NCBI GenBank assembly: GCA_963930775.1
Contig: OZ005691.1
Span: 1,116,001 to 1,180,000, forward strand
Length of the DNA: 64,000 nt
Source: Cliona cf. orientalis
Lineage: Eukaryota > Porifera > Demospongiae > Clionaida > Clionaidae
Reading direction: 5' to 3'
Position 1 is the stretch's first letter. Each line of letters opens with the position of its first letter. Shown here in pieces: positions 47,692-59,200 of the stretch. The translations under genes were made by a program, and so were the position numbers. Under the pieces are notes generated by a model that saw only the letters and a list, made by a program, of their open reading frames with translations, had not been told where the DNA came from and did no database searches.

Positions 47692-48736
47692 GGCGTGGAG
47701 GGTCACGTCATGCATTTGCAAATCATTGTGCTCTTCCCAGACTAGTTTATACCAAAGTGACTTACCCTGCCACTATTTCAACTAGTTCTGGTTCTGATCA
47801 GGCCACTGCTGTGGGCTGCAAACGTGTTTCGAGAGTGTCATAGGTCCCTTTTCTCCACAAAAGCCCTATCCACAGGAGGACTCATGATGATCAAGTTGGA
47901 GGTGGCCACGCAACTGACACTCCAGGTTTGGTGCTGCCTTCTAGCAATGAACACAGTCTTTAGTCCCTCTTCCAATGGATTATCACCATGAATAGCTGCA
48001 GTACAGCTGGTTCCAGGTAGGAGACCGCGTTTTTTGAGGTATACTTCACAATACATTACTATGGCGCGGTTCTAATTAGCGCTCACTTTTGACCACCCGC
48101 GCGTTTATGACGTAATGCTGGAAAAGGGTCTATTGTTGCAGATCCAGGAAGTGCATCCGGTGGCACATTCCAATGCATGCAATTTTTGCCGTTTTTTATC
48201 TATTTTTCTTACTTGTTCTATCTAGGCCATCTTTCACTTCTAGGACTCCAAACAAAGACCAGAAGATAGAGCAACTCTTCTACTTTCTGCTCGTTCAAGT
48301 CCTATAATCCGGAGACATTCATGAGCTCCGCGGCAAGCGCTTCTGTGCATACTACTCGTAAGCGCTCACAAAAAGCGCCTCGCGCAAAAAGTGGGGCATT
48401 TAGGTTCCCTTGGATGGATTCCCATGATTCAAGTACCATTCCATAGCTCTTGCGTTGCTCTACAATATGAGACTGGAACGAAGTTTTTCCATCGAGCCGT
48501 TCCAGAGTTACACTGCATTGAAAATCACAAAATTTCAGTACAACCGCGTGGTATTTTCCATATCTTCTCGAAGGTTTCTGCCCAAGAACAAGTCGTAAAT
48601 GACAAGAAATAGAGTACTCCTTGTGTACTTCCAAGTTTCTAAGGAGGAGGCATCGTCATCCAGATGGAGGGATTCCTTCTCTGTAGTCTAGTAAGTATTT
48701 ATGGATGTTGGCAACGGTAAATAATATGAAGCGTGT

Positions 48737-48768
48737 TAGCCTCGTACCCAGGCCTGGGTACGAGGCTA
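48737..48768. mobile_element. 32-bp perfect palindrome with 9-bp target duplication
   Basis: Two back-to-back copies of a TAGCCTCGTACCCAGG half-site and nothing else, flanked by perfect GAAGCGTGT repeats (48728-48736 and 48769-48777). The half-site differs by a few bases from the TAGTCTCGTGCCCAGCC ends of the Mutator-like MITEs nearby. It looks like a transposed unit reduced to its two terminal repeats. Confidence 0.85.
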
Positions 48769-49623
48769 GAAGCGTGTGTGAGGCGAGTGTATCAGCATAG
48801 AAAAAGTCCAGGGATGGGTGAGCCTTACCAGTGTAGTCTGGATACATCAGAGGAAGAGTCTGTGTTGTAAAGCAGCTTACATCAAAGCTGGAAATCCCGA
48901 GCGTATACTTACAATTGAGGGTAGCTAACACTTCACTAGTGTTCTGGTACTTCGCCCCCTCCCCCCCCCCCCCTCTCTCTCTCTTTCCTTTCCTCCCTCT
49001 CTCTCACTCTCTCTCTCCCTCCCTCCCTCCCTCCCTCCCTCTCTCTCTCTCTCTCCCCACTCTGACCCTGACCCCATGCACATACACAATAGGTGCTGTT
49101 CAGTTTTATCGAGTGTTGGAAGAGAGTAATTTCTGTCAACCATAGCTGTGATGATGGAATAGGAGACTGATTGTGAAAGCTCCAACAACCTTCAGCAAGA
49201 GTTCAAGATGGCCTTTGATAGTTAGCAGCTATATAGCTAGCTTGTACTATGTAATATCATTGGTTGTATATAAACGTACACGGTGAAACAACAATTTTTG
49301 TACTATTTTTAATAGCGTGTAACTCTGGAATGGCTCGATGGAAAAACTTCGTTCCAGTCTCATATTGTAGAGCAACACAAGGGCTATTGATTGGTACTTG
49401 AATCATGGGAATCCATCCAAGGGAACCTAGATGCCCCACTTTTTGCGCGAGGCACTTTTGTGAGCGCTTGCAAATAGCATGCACAGAGGCGCTTGCCGTG
49501 GAGCTCATGAATGTCTCAGGGTTATGGGACTTGAACGAGCAGAGAGTAGAAGAGTTGCTCTGTCTTCTGGTCTTTGTTTGGAGTCCTAGAAGTGAAAGAT
49601 GGCCTAAATAGAACAGGTAAGAA

Positions 49624-49837
49624 AACATAGATAAAAACGGCAAAAATTGCATGCACTGGAATGTGCCACCGGATGCACTTCCTGGATCTGCAACGCTTGT
49701 ACGTGTTTTGGACCGCTGGCTTAACGACTGAACATAGATAAAAACGGCAAAAATTGCATGCACTGGAATGTGCCACCGGATGCACTTCCTGGATCTGCAA
49801 CGCTTGTACGTGTTTTGGACCGCTGGCTTAACGACTG
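49624..49837. repeat. Perfect 107-bp tandem duplication
   Basis: 49624-49730 and 49731-49837 are identical (start AACATAGATAAAAACGGC, end GGCTTAACGACTG). The unit is the outermost end of the outer foldback element's right arm, so the element has a doubled right terminus. Confidence 0.97.
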
Positions 49838-50140
49838 TAGGGGCCATAGAGATGCATTCTCGAGCTCGAGCGAGCGGCGCAAGCGCCGCGCGTTTCGACA
49901 GGCCTGCTCGGCAGGCCACCGAGCCTCGAGCGAAGCGAGAGGCGATGTCTGCTCTTTGTCATGATCTGGTGGTAGATTCGACGTTTGAGCGGAGTGAGAA
50001 CTTCGCCATTACACGGTGAGTTTGATCAGCTACTCTTGGCCTCCAGTGAGGGGTGTGGTCTTCATCTGCGCATGCGCGCTATACTACTCGATTGTACTAT
50101 AGCGTAGTGTTCAATCCTGGCACATTATCCCATGATTGTT
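49838..50140. repeat. Right part of the interrupted dispersed repeat
   Basis: Continues the repeat begun at 46024-46177. Matches 33765-34203 (GGGCCATAGA, GAGCCTCGAGCGAAGC, CATTATCCCATGATTG). Confidence 0.75.
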
Positions 50141-50445
50141 ATTATAGTCAATGATTATTAGTTATTAGACCACTTGATGTATATTTAGCTACTAGCTGCA
50201 AGCTGTCAACTAGCTGTCTTTTAATGAAATACTTGACCATGCATCCCATAGTTGTGATGTGCATGTGGTAAAAGGTCGTCATAGTGCGCTGAGATCGAGT
50301 ATGAGACCGTAGCATGCAAGTGATATAATTATATTGTGTTCGCGCTCTGATGCGCATGCGCAGTAATAATCGGTCACGTGTGCCAACTCGGTGCCGGTGA
50401 AGCATAACTAGCTAGCGGTGGAGAGTCTATGGACGGGCAAAAGCT

Positions 50446-50513
50446 AAGCTCATCTTCTATGATTAGAGAGGGGAAGGGGTTAAATTTAAAATTTAAGTCA
50501 TGGCAGATGCAAG
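50446..50513 (+). pseudogene. Lysyl-tRNA synthetase remnant, copy 2
   Basis: Only the end of the third exon of the copy 1 fragment remains (KLIFYD, then a stop, then VMADAR). The sequence before it, including the first two exons, is deleted relative to copy 1. The TAG after KLIFYD and a short insertion differ from copy 1. Confidence 0.8.
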
Positions 50514-51343
50514 GTATATACATTGTACATGTACATGTACAATATTGTATAATGTAGGTGTAGTGTGTGTCTGTGTGAGTTTGCAATCACTCTCTCTCTC
50601 TCTCTCTTCCCTCTCCCTTTATACAGCACATAATTTTTGTATAAATTCAAGTTTCATCGTATTCGGTATAATAATACAGGAAATGTGTAAGGTATTTGGT
50701 GTATATACACAATAAATATTTATCCTCTGCATGTTGATTGTGATAAAATAGTACTCTGCTTTGAAAATAGTATGCCAGTAATATCTTATTTGTGCATGGA
50801 TAGCTTTCACTATCATGACAGACCATAAAGTTTTTGGCCCACAGATCGTCTGTCACGAATATTATTATGGAGTTTCCTTAATATGCAATGAGGATAATAT
50901 GACAAAGAGTACTACCATTTCGTATGGATACAGCCATGATAGATGCTGAATTACACTCTATACCTGTCAATGAGCCTATAGCTATAGCATTATCAATAAT
51001 TTTAACTTCAAATCTACTGCATGGAAGCTTTAATTGATGGACAAACATGCTTCTGTATGATATCTGTATAGTATATGCTTAACAGGCATGCTCTGGCATG
51101 GGCAACCCAATTAAGCCTATTATGTAGACTTAAGTTTCTTAATTGCCATAGTATGATTGTAGATATGCATTGCACTGGATTGTATACCTAATACTATGCA
51201 GACTCAGTATGATTAGAAATACTCGTGTAAGCAGTAATATTGTAGCTTGTGACATACTATAATACGTGGTTCATGCTATAGATGCATGCTATAAGATGGT
51301 TGTATAGCTATACTGTTTGCGTGATGGCTGATTGCCTGGTTCT

Positions 51344-53451
51344 TTAATTGCTATCAAGTATTGTCTTCTTTGCTATCCAAGAGATACTTGATACTAGAAA
51401 CGGTGGGAGAATAGAGAGTATGAGTATAAAGAGTGGACCAGTGTTAGTAATAGAGCCTCTGCCTACTATTAGCAGATACAAGAGGATGATGATAACACTT
51501 TTCAGAAATAAGAGAGCGATATAAAGGGGAAGAAATCGCCATAGAACGAACATGATGGTCTCCTTCCTCTTCTCTAGTCTGGGGCTCGTTACAGTCTGCT
51601 TGTAGAGCTTAATCATGATGGCAGAAAAGATTACCGTTGCAAACAGAAATGCTAGAGCAATTGGTATCATGACGATCATCGGAGTTGGGTATACGACCAT
51701 GAGAACAAAGGCTGGAAACGCCACACATGCTAGTCCAAAAATTGTCATCATCAGTGGGAGAATGATGTGGACATTGATATTGGCTGAAAATTTGGTCACT
51801 ACAGCATCATAACATTTGCTGAACAAATTGAGAGACTCTGCAATACTCCCAGTGTTCTCGTTTGATACCTCTACGAGGTATTTGATGTGGTAATACAGAT
51901 TAAAACACACTGCCATAAAGAAGACATACCCCAGTGGCAGCCATACTGCAGAGAGTGCACCAAGGCCATTGTCGATGTTGACTGACCATATAACACTGTT
52001 GATAGTACGAGTGAGCATTTCAATTGTAACAACTTCTACTGTTGTGATCACCAGTCCACCTACTATTTCATTATTGTTGCTTATGAATGAACGTATATGG
52101 TCTTCACGACTAGGGTAGTAGTGATTAAGAAATGAGTATACACTTGCTGCATAGAGGAACCACATGATAAAGGAATACAGGTTGGCAATGATTATATCTT
52201 GTCCATTGAGGTTGATTGTCGTCGATACCATCTGGCTTGGTGTAGAAAATCCAATATTGTTCTCTAAATTGCGTGGTTCTTGCTTTCCCGTATAGACCTT
52301 TAACTGAAATCAACAAAAGTAGCTTAAAGTCACATTCTGATATGTGACCAGCTATGAGAAAAGGGACCACTTGGCCGGGATATATTTTTTCATTTTCTAA
52401 TAATTGCTAAAATGTGTGGAAGATTATTATTTTTCACTTTTCTGTATTTTGAAAATGTAGATTTTTGGCTTCATAGTGATATGCTATGTTCATAGAGTTG
52501 TAACATGTAAATTATAGTTATGGGCATTATTAATTTTACTTGGGCGCATACAAATTAATGTAAATTTCAATTAAAAATGCACATTTTCCAAAAAACGAAT
52601 ATACCTACCCGAGTGCATAAAAATGGTCGTAACTCGGCTTGTGATCAATATTTTTTCATGAAATTTGCACCATTGGATTCAGCACACACGGAGCTATCAA
52701 TCTATGCTATAAACTCAATTTTTATAAAATATCCCGAGTGGTCCCTTTTCTCATAGCAACATTATCTTGTAATTTCCCCTCTCCATCTTATCTCTCCATC
52801 CCTTCATGTAGCTACACAGCTACATCCACATAATGCATTTTGCATGCAATGAAGGAATTGTTGATCACTCACCAATGTATTGAAGTCCACGAGAACTGAC
52901 TCAAATAAATCTTTGGAAGGTATACAAGGCAGTGACATAACATGCATATTGAGGTGAAGTGTTGGTAGGTCATAAAAGCCATCCCAGAGAAAGGTATCTG
53001 CTTCAGGACTTCGTTGTTGCATGATTGCGTGAATAATCCTCAAAATTGAGAATGGCAATTGAGCCTGTATCATACTGAGCACCATTGGGTGGAACACGAC
53101 ATACACTCCAGTTGAAGTCCAACCAAGAGTGAGATTTTTTTGCTGGAGTTCTAAGGTTGAGTTTTCAGCTGAAGTGGAGCACGGTTGAATTTCAGAATCT
53201 GCTGTGATGTTCTCAGTGTAAGTTATGTTGTAGACCACCTTTAGTAGAACTGGATCGGCAGTTGGTGAGTGGAAAAAGGCTCGCCTCAAGCGAAACAAGT
53301 TACCTTCATCTTGCAGGAGTGCTTTCTCCAGGTTTTTTAGTATTTTGGCACATGTGCCGGTGGTAATCTCAACTGGGTCATCACAGACCAGACAGCTTGC
53401 AGTGAGAACGGTGGCCATCAGAGCCGTGATAAAGAGTTGATGCTCAAACAT
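51344..53451 (-). CDS. Predicted secreted-ectodomain seven-TM membrane protein, intact copy
   Basis: Exon 1 (53451-52873) and exon 2 (52303-51344) join in phase 0, with a GTGAGT donor and a TGATTTCAG acceptor, to 512 codons plus stop. Residues 1-22 look like a signal peptide (MFEHQLFITALMATVLTASC). Then comes a ~190-residue ectodomain with several N-glycosylation motifs (NIT, NST, NLT) and paired cysteines. The C-terminal ~290 residues contain about seven hydrophobic segments: IIIANLYSFIMWFLYAASVY, a segment from EIVGGLVITTVEVV, LPLGYVFFMAVCFNLYY, IILPLMMTIFGLACVAFPAF, IPIALAFLFATVIFSAIMI, LWRFLPLYIALLFLKSVIII and FILILSILPPFLVSSISWIA. I do not recognise the family. A receptor-like role is only inferred from topology. 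Copy 1 (17172-20080) is disrupted and a third fragment lies at 21985-22200. Confidence 0.78.
52352..52756. mobile_element. Intronic MITE in the 7TM gene (copy 2)
   Basis: Same element and position as 18191-18594, ends CTATGAGAAAAGGGACCACT, so it predates the block duplication. Confidence 0.8.
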
Positions 53452-54149
53452 TGTGATAGTTTATGCTTGTGATTGACACGTAGCTGCACTGCTTTTATAT
53501 CACCTGGATTTCTAATTGTAGTCTTACAAAATGTTTGTATTTGTGGGAACCCCTCTAGTGTGGATTGTGCTCTATGCAAAAAATTTCCCTTGTGGCTAAA
53601 GGCTAAACAGCGCCAACCAACTGTGACAGTCTTAAACTTGTTAATTTAATAATTCATTTTCTACTAAAAAGACTGACGTGTATTGCTGATTTGTATACAT
53701 GCACCTGTAAGTAGTACGTGATTGCATAAGTGGGGCATCATCAACATCAGCCGCACTCTGTGGCCACAAACAGGATGTTTGGAAAATCATTAGATGCTAA
53801 ATAGTATGTAAGTGGGTAGAGTGTTGTGCCATTGGAGAAGCTTCTGGATATCTCCCTACTGCATCTCCATTTTGAATCTATACACTTTTATAGTTTCTTG
53901 TCAGGCATGACCACCTTCAAATTGCCAGATAGCACTGTACATAAATAATATGATAAAATTACTGGCCGTTACAATATTATAATTATCTGAATTTAGACCA
54001 GCTCTCTGCATGAAGCCAAGAACCTTTAGACTAAAGCTTCCAGGCTTGAAGACTCTACAGTTATGTCATTAGTATACTATAAGTGTCACTATGTACTATG
54101 TGGGTATCCGCAGTAGACTACGTGCATGTACTGACTGGTATACATGCAG
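53452..54149. other. Region between the 7TM start and NOP9 copy 2
   Basis: Counterpart of 20081-20765. No coding frame is recognised, and the 5' half of NOP9 is absent here as well. Confidence 0.5.
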
Positions 54150-54384
54150 GTATCCTCCCTGATTGATGAGTTGAGCTCACTCGAGGAGATCCTCTTTACT
54201 GGGCATACTGGTGTGGTTGTGAAGCTGACTGAAGCGGCTGCTCAGAGTCAGGCCCCGAGAAGCAGCCGGCATTGCTGGAGTCACTACTGAAGGCCTTTCA
54301 CACTGAGCATGATCCAAAGCACTGTGCCCCTGTCTTTCTCTCACTAATGACCCATGAAATGGTGTTTGGAAGTGATGATAAGCA

Positions 54385-54630
54385 GGCCATATAAAATAAC
54401 TTACTTGATTCTCATCCCCGCCCGTCCCAATTTTTACAGGCCGCCTCTATGAATTTTATTGCTATCGCGCGTGCGCAGTAGCGACCCTTTACCAAATATC
54501 TCGAAAATATGCTCCAGATACTGCTCTTTCTAGTGTCCTGATGAGTAAAAAATAAAAATAAAATGCCTCCTCCCGCCCCTATTTTTTGGAAAAAGGTGGA
54601 TGAGAATCAAGTAAGTTATTTTATATGGCC
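54385..54630. mobile_element. MITE in NOP9 copy 2
   Basis: 246 bp with ~33-bp inverted ends starting GGCCATATAAAATAACTTAC. Absent from copy 1, so it inserted after the duplication. Its interior contains a GCGCGTGCGCAGTAGCGACC stretch. Confidence 0.92.
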
Positions 54631-54679
54631 TTTAAAGCCCAAGGTAGTATATATAGCCAAAATGCTAACTTCCTTGTGT

Positions 54680-54892
54680 TACCATATTTCTTCTAAAAAT
54701 TCGGCATGAAAATAATAGTATTGCTTTAGCTTCGCCGAATTTTTAGAGGTTAATTTTCAACATTCTGTCTGCGTGCGCATTCTATTACCGTTTATAGCAT
54801 ATACGCGTGACGACCTTTGCCGAAAATTATAGACTATTTGATAAAGGGTATCGAATAATTAGAAGGGTCGAATTTTTAGAAGAAATACGGTA
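54680..54892. mobile_element. Second MITE in NOP9 copy 2 (intron)
   Basis: About 213 bp with ends TACC(G)TATTTCTTCTAAAAATTCG in opposite orientation and TA at the edges; absent from copy 1. The interior has ACGCGTGACGACCTTTGCCG, also found in a remnant at about 60140-60240. Confidence 0.88.
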
Positions 54893-55739
54893 ATTAATTT
54901 AAACACGGTAACAAAGACATAAAACATAGATAATCATAATATTATACTTTCACCAATAAAATTATGTCAAATTTTTTATTTTATAATTATGATAGGATGG
55001 CCCTACGCTGAGTGATATCTCACTACATGGCTCACTGTTAGTGCAAGCTCTAGCTGTTAAAATTTCAAGTCCCTAAGGTGATAGTCAACAGCTTGTTGAA
55101 GATGCCGTCTGACGACATCATCAGTAGACTGTCATGTGACCCAAGTGGAAGTCATGTGATCACTACATTCCTCACCAGTCCAACTATTTCCTTAAAGAAG
55201 AAAACTAAATTTACCAAGATTCTGGAGGTTCGTTAAATTTTAGCCTAGTGGGAAGCACATTTTCCAGTACAATTTTCACACCCCTGATGTAAGTTAAACA
55301 TGTTATAATGATTAAATTTTATTTTTTGCCTGTAGGGTTCTTTGGTGGTTCTATGTAAAGACAAACATGGTAGTCGTGTGGTCGATGTGCTCTGGAGACA
55401 GAGTGAAGTCCAGAGAAAGCAAGAGCTAGCGGAGCAGCTAATTGCACACGAAGGCGAGCTTTTTGCCAACTATTACGGAAAGATTATCCTCAGAAACTGT
55501 AACATTTCGCATTACAAGAAGAAGCAGGCAGTGTGGCAGGATGTTGAGAGGGCTACAGAGAGGAGGAGGGAGCTGTTTCAAGATATTATAGAAGATCAGG
55601 CGACAGTCAGAGTTAGGGGAACTAAAGTGAACAAAAGGAGTAGACTGGATGGAACGGATTTCAGTGCCGCAGCTATAATAATATTATTATTTTGATTAAT
55701 TGTCATGCCTATCCTATCTGGCATCCATATACATTATCA

Positions 55740-56273
55740 CGATACAATGTCGTGTAGTCAGTATAATATATTATACCCAAATTTTACGAGTTAATGCGGT
55801 TGATCTGTTGCTTGGTGTGCTAAGGGTCGTTAGGTAAAGGTCGTTACACGATGCCCACAATGTCGTGCCAAACTGTGTAGCCTTAACTATGTATATTATT
55901 AATACACTGCCTTGAAGGCTTCAATCATTTATATCGTACACCGCAGTAGTAAACAAGTTCATGGAAACTGAAAGTTAATACCATAAATCATAACATTGGA
56001 TGTAGCTACATGTATTCCCAGTAGTTTACTTGGATGCTAGATAAACTACATGACATTGTAACTACAGTTATGTTTGTCCACTTGTAGTATATTATGAATT
56101 AGCTTTGTATACGTTTGTTATAATAATTACTATAGCTACATGTAGGTTCTCATCATTAATCATGCATGCTCAAGGAAGAGCATGCTGTTCTCCAGGCATA
56201 TCATCCATATCTACCTGAATTGGTAACTCTCCTGTATAAATTAGTATAATCGTACAATGGGATTCCTTAATTC
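55740..56273. other. Intergenic, nothing recognised
   Basis: AT-rich DNA between the end of the duplicated block and the stop codon of the death-domain receptor. Probably includes that gene's 3' untranslated region. Confidence 0.45.
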
Positions 56274-59200
56274 TCAGAAGTTACGTATAATCAACAAACC
56301 TGTATCATAGCTCTTCATAATATCATCAGCTAGCTGATGGAGGTCGATTTCTCTCAATGCATCAGCAACCTCTTTCCACGTTGGCTTGTTTCCATGGTTC
56401 CTCAACCAGCAGTCCAGTACTTCCACGAGGCATTCTTCATCAGGGTGGTCAGAGTACTTATCCATGACTTCTTTGGAAATCCCAACGGCTAATCCAAACT
56501 GATACCATTTGGGAGAAACTTGAGGTCGTAATTGGATCAACAACATATCTAAGTCAATATTTCTGTCAAGTTGTTTGCTGTGACTCAAGAGTTGTTGACC
56601 GGCATCATTGTCAATGAATGCTGTGCCAATTGGATGCATGTGCTCTATCTCAGCGTATTCAACTTTATCATCAAAAGCTGTGATATCTTGAGCTCTGGTT
56701 CCCAAATAACGCACCGACTCAGATTTAGTTTTTAGGCAAACATCTGCATAGATACAACCTTGCAGAGGAACATCCTATAGAATAATGATAATAATAATTA
56801 TTATACCTAGCTAGATGTACAGTGGAACCTCCGAAGGACATGCACTTTGGGAGCAGAGCTTCAGAATTATTTGTCCTTTATTCAGAGGAAGGTTCAACTC
56901 AATTGTGCTATTTTTGGCCACTTCAAGCACTCAAATAGCTATAGCTACCTACCAAATATCTAGCATAATGCATGATTGTCATCTACTGTAGCTACAAACT
57001 AACATGACTGTATAATATTATCATTCTGGTATAGTAAACTAGTAATGTGCATGGTATTAATAATATGCATGGATGTGGTTTCGTTTACACCAGCTATCTG
57101 TTTGATCGTGCTATGCCAGTAGTATAGACAGCAGTCACAAAGCAGACTTGGTAAAAGTTTAACTTAGTATCTTGTTGCTGGGACACATTATATTTAATCA
57201 GGCTTGTATCCTAGCTGCAAGGTTTATTTTAAAGTATTACCTTGTCTGAAACATTCTCTCCTGGACCAGATGTTGATTGTTTATCAATCATGGTTCTATA
57301 AAATAGAAGTTTATAAATTCATCCAATGTTGAAATAATATTATCTGCACATGCATGCATGATGTTTTGTGCATAACTGGCTGCTACAGTTAGCTTACAGG
57401 TTAGTGTTGTCAAAACTGGCTGTGTACACAGTAGAGGCTTCACCTTGCAATCGATCACTGGAAGCTCTTATGACTGTGTATCTAGGATATAATTTTATAA
57501 TTATAAGCATCACATGCATGATTATCATGTTTATGTTACACAATCAGTAGTATACCTAGATCTTATATACACTAACTCCAACTTACATATTTGTATGAGT
57601 TTGTTTGGAAGTACGTGTTTTATTTTTGAATCTCCTCGCTATAGCTAAAACAGCTAATAGTATCATTAAAATGATGCATAATAATATTATTATGACAACA
57701 GAAGCTATAGTGATAGCAGATACTTTCCCAGATAAACCTATAAGAGCATAATGATCATAATAATATTGCATACTTTAAATTATGTATTACTTTGATTGGA
57801 GTCTCCAGCTCCTCCTTCTGCATTTGTATCACCTGCATGAATAAGAAATTAATGATACTCTATTATGTCAGGCCAGGGGAAAAAGGACCATTAATCTTGA
57901 GGAAAATGATTACTGTATTAATTAAATATGCTAATAAAACACAAGATCTAATATTAAATTTTGCATTCTCATAAATAAATGTACCTCAATGGAGTGTGTG
58001 ACAATGTTTACCAGAAAATTATGCGAGGGTTAAATAATTTTTATCATGCCAATATTTACTAAAATTAATAAATTACTATGCACAAACCGAGTCCCAACTG
58101 AATAGAGCTATAGCAGAATTAATTGCCATGGAGGAGTCCGAGGGACTTATGGCAGTGGACCGCTGCATGGGCTACACCTTGGCTTGGTTTACTGCTGGTC
58201 CCGCGTACTATATACATGTATACATAACTAACAATTATCTTATACGTATACTTTCCCTATATGCATACTAAGCATGCAATCATTATTATCACTGGAGATG
58301 ACTTTGAATCATTTTCCCATCAATAGCTGTGTTATATGTACAGATCTAGCTATACTTTAAATATTCACAATATCAAACCTGTCATGACTTCAACTTGGAC
58401 TATAGCTACTGGTCCATTTCCCAATAAGTTTGTGGCAAACATGGATACTATGATGCCAGTAGATGAGGAACAAGAAGAGGATGAAATATTAAATTCATGG
58501 GTACATGGGGCATCCCATTCACAAAACATAGCTGCTGGGATAGTATCCTGGCCACAGGTGATCATGTTAGTTTGATCAGAATAGATGATAGTGAAGGAGA
58601 TGGGTGAGCCGTCAATGCCATCCGAAATATTAAATATGTCATCCTATAATAATTATTAGCATTCCATGCATGCATGCTATACATCATGCTATAAGCCACT
58701 CACCATGTTGTACACAAGGAAAGTTTGAATGCTCCAGCTTCCAAGATCATGATGGTAATGAGCAGTAGAGTTAAATTTTGGTGGATTGGGAACTGCATGC
58801 ATGAATTGTACACTTAAATGATTATTAATTTATCTGAGTTATAATTGTTAATAATTAAATTACCTCTCAAACTGACAGTGACTGTTTCAGTACTTATATT
58901 CACTGATAGGTCAGTATTTTCACACTGTGCTTGAATCCTAGCTTCAAATGTGCAGATTATGTCATCATGATTTTCATTATGATATCTCATAGAATCTGAT
59001 ATGTCACACAAAGCAATAGTGTCATTGATGTTAGCTTTTTTTGAGCATTTTCCACAATTGGATGAATTAATCATGTATTCACTGAAGATGGGACACAACA
59101 GTGTCATGGTAACATTTGGCAATTGAAATATGAGGTGACTCCTGTTTACTGCAAGAAGATGCATATCATCATGATAAATGAAGGAATCATAATCTGCAGA

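Larger units (their letters stand above)
46201..48132. mobile_element. Inner foldback element with 400-bp inverted arms
   Basis: Arms 46201-46600 and 47733-48132 are near-perfect inverse copies, beginning TAGACCCTTTTCCAGCATTA and ending inward at GTCTGGGAAG. It interrupts the left arm of the outer foldback element. Each arm contains the same 72-codon open frame (46277-46495 plus, 47838-48056 minus) starting MYCEV and containing TWSVSCVATSNL; three residue differences only. No known domain. The 1.1-kb spacer holds two further insertions. Confidence 0.88.
46178..49837. mobile_element. Outer foldback element with ~450-bp arms
   Basis: Ends are inverse copies CAG-CGTTAAGCCAGCGG (46178 onward, and ending at 49837). 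The arms continue at 48133-48560 on the left and about 49270-49730 on the right, both carrying GTTGCAGATCCAGGAAGTGC, GAAGTGAAAGATGGCC (inverse) and CTACAATATGAGACTGGAAC. The left arm is split by another element (46201-48132). Flanks share TAGG. Inside the spacer lie a 32-bp palindromic insertion (48737-48768) and a C/CT-rich run (48955-49055). The frames in the arms show no recognisable transposase. Confidence 0.8.
54150..55695 (+). pseudogene. NOP9: NOP9 3' half, copy 2, inactivated
   Basis: Same three exons as copy 1 (about 54150-54384, 54997-55229, 55336-55695). Damage relative to copy 1: a shift in the first exon near 54236-54250 (CTGCTCAGAGTCAGGCC for CTGCTGAGTCATGCC), a MITE at the end of that exon (54385-54630), five extra bases in the second exon near 55050 (GCTCTAGCTGTTAAAATT for GCTCTGCTCAAATT), and a replaced C-terminus ending IIILLF. 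The third exon is otherwise open and close to copy 1. Confidence 0.88.
50352..55735. repeat. Segmental duplication, copy 2
   Basis: Direct repeat of 15425-21930, lying about 28 kb further on, just after the RNF213-kinase gene and the nested transposons. Contains a KARS scrap, the intact 7TM gene and a broken NOP9 3' half. The two copies bracket the RNF213-kinase gene in the same orientation. Confidence 0.93.

Noticed and set aside
48302-49919. Frames in the outer foldback arms (for example NAPLFARGAFCERL) as host genes
   Set aside because: They lie in inverted arms of a mobile element, are mirrored, and match no recognised family.
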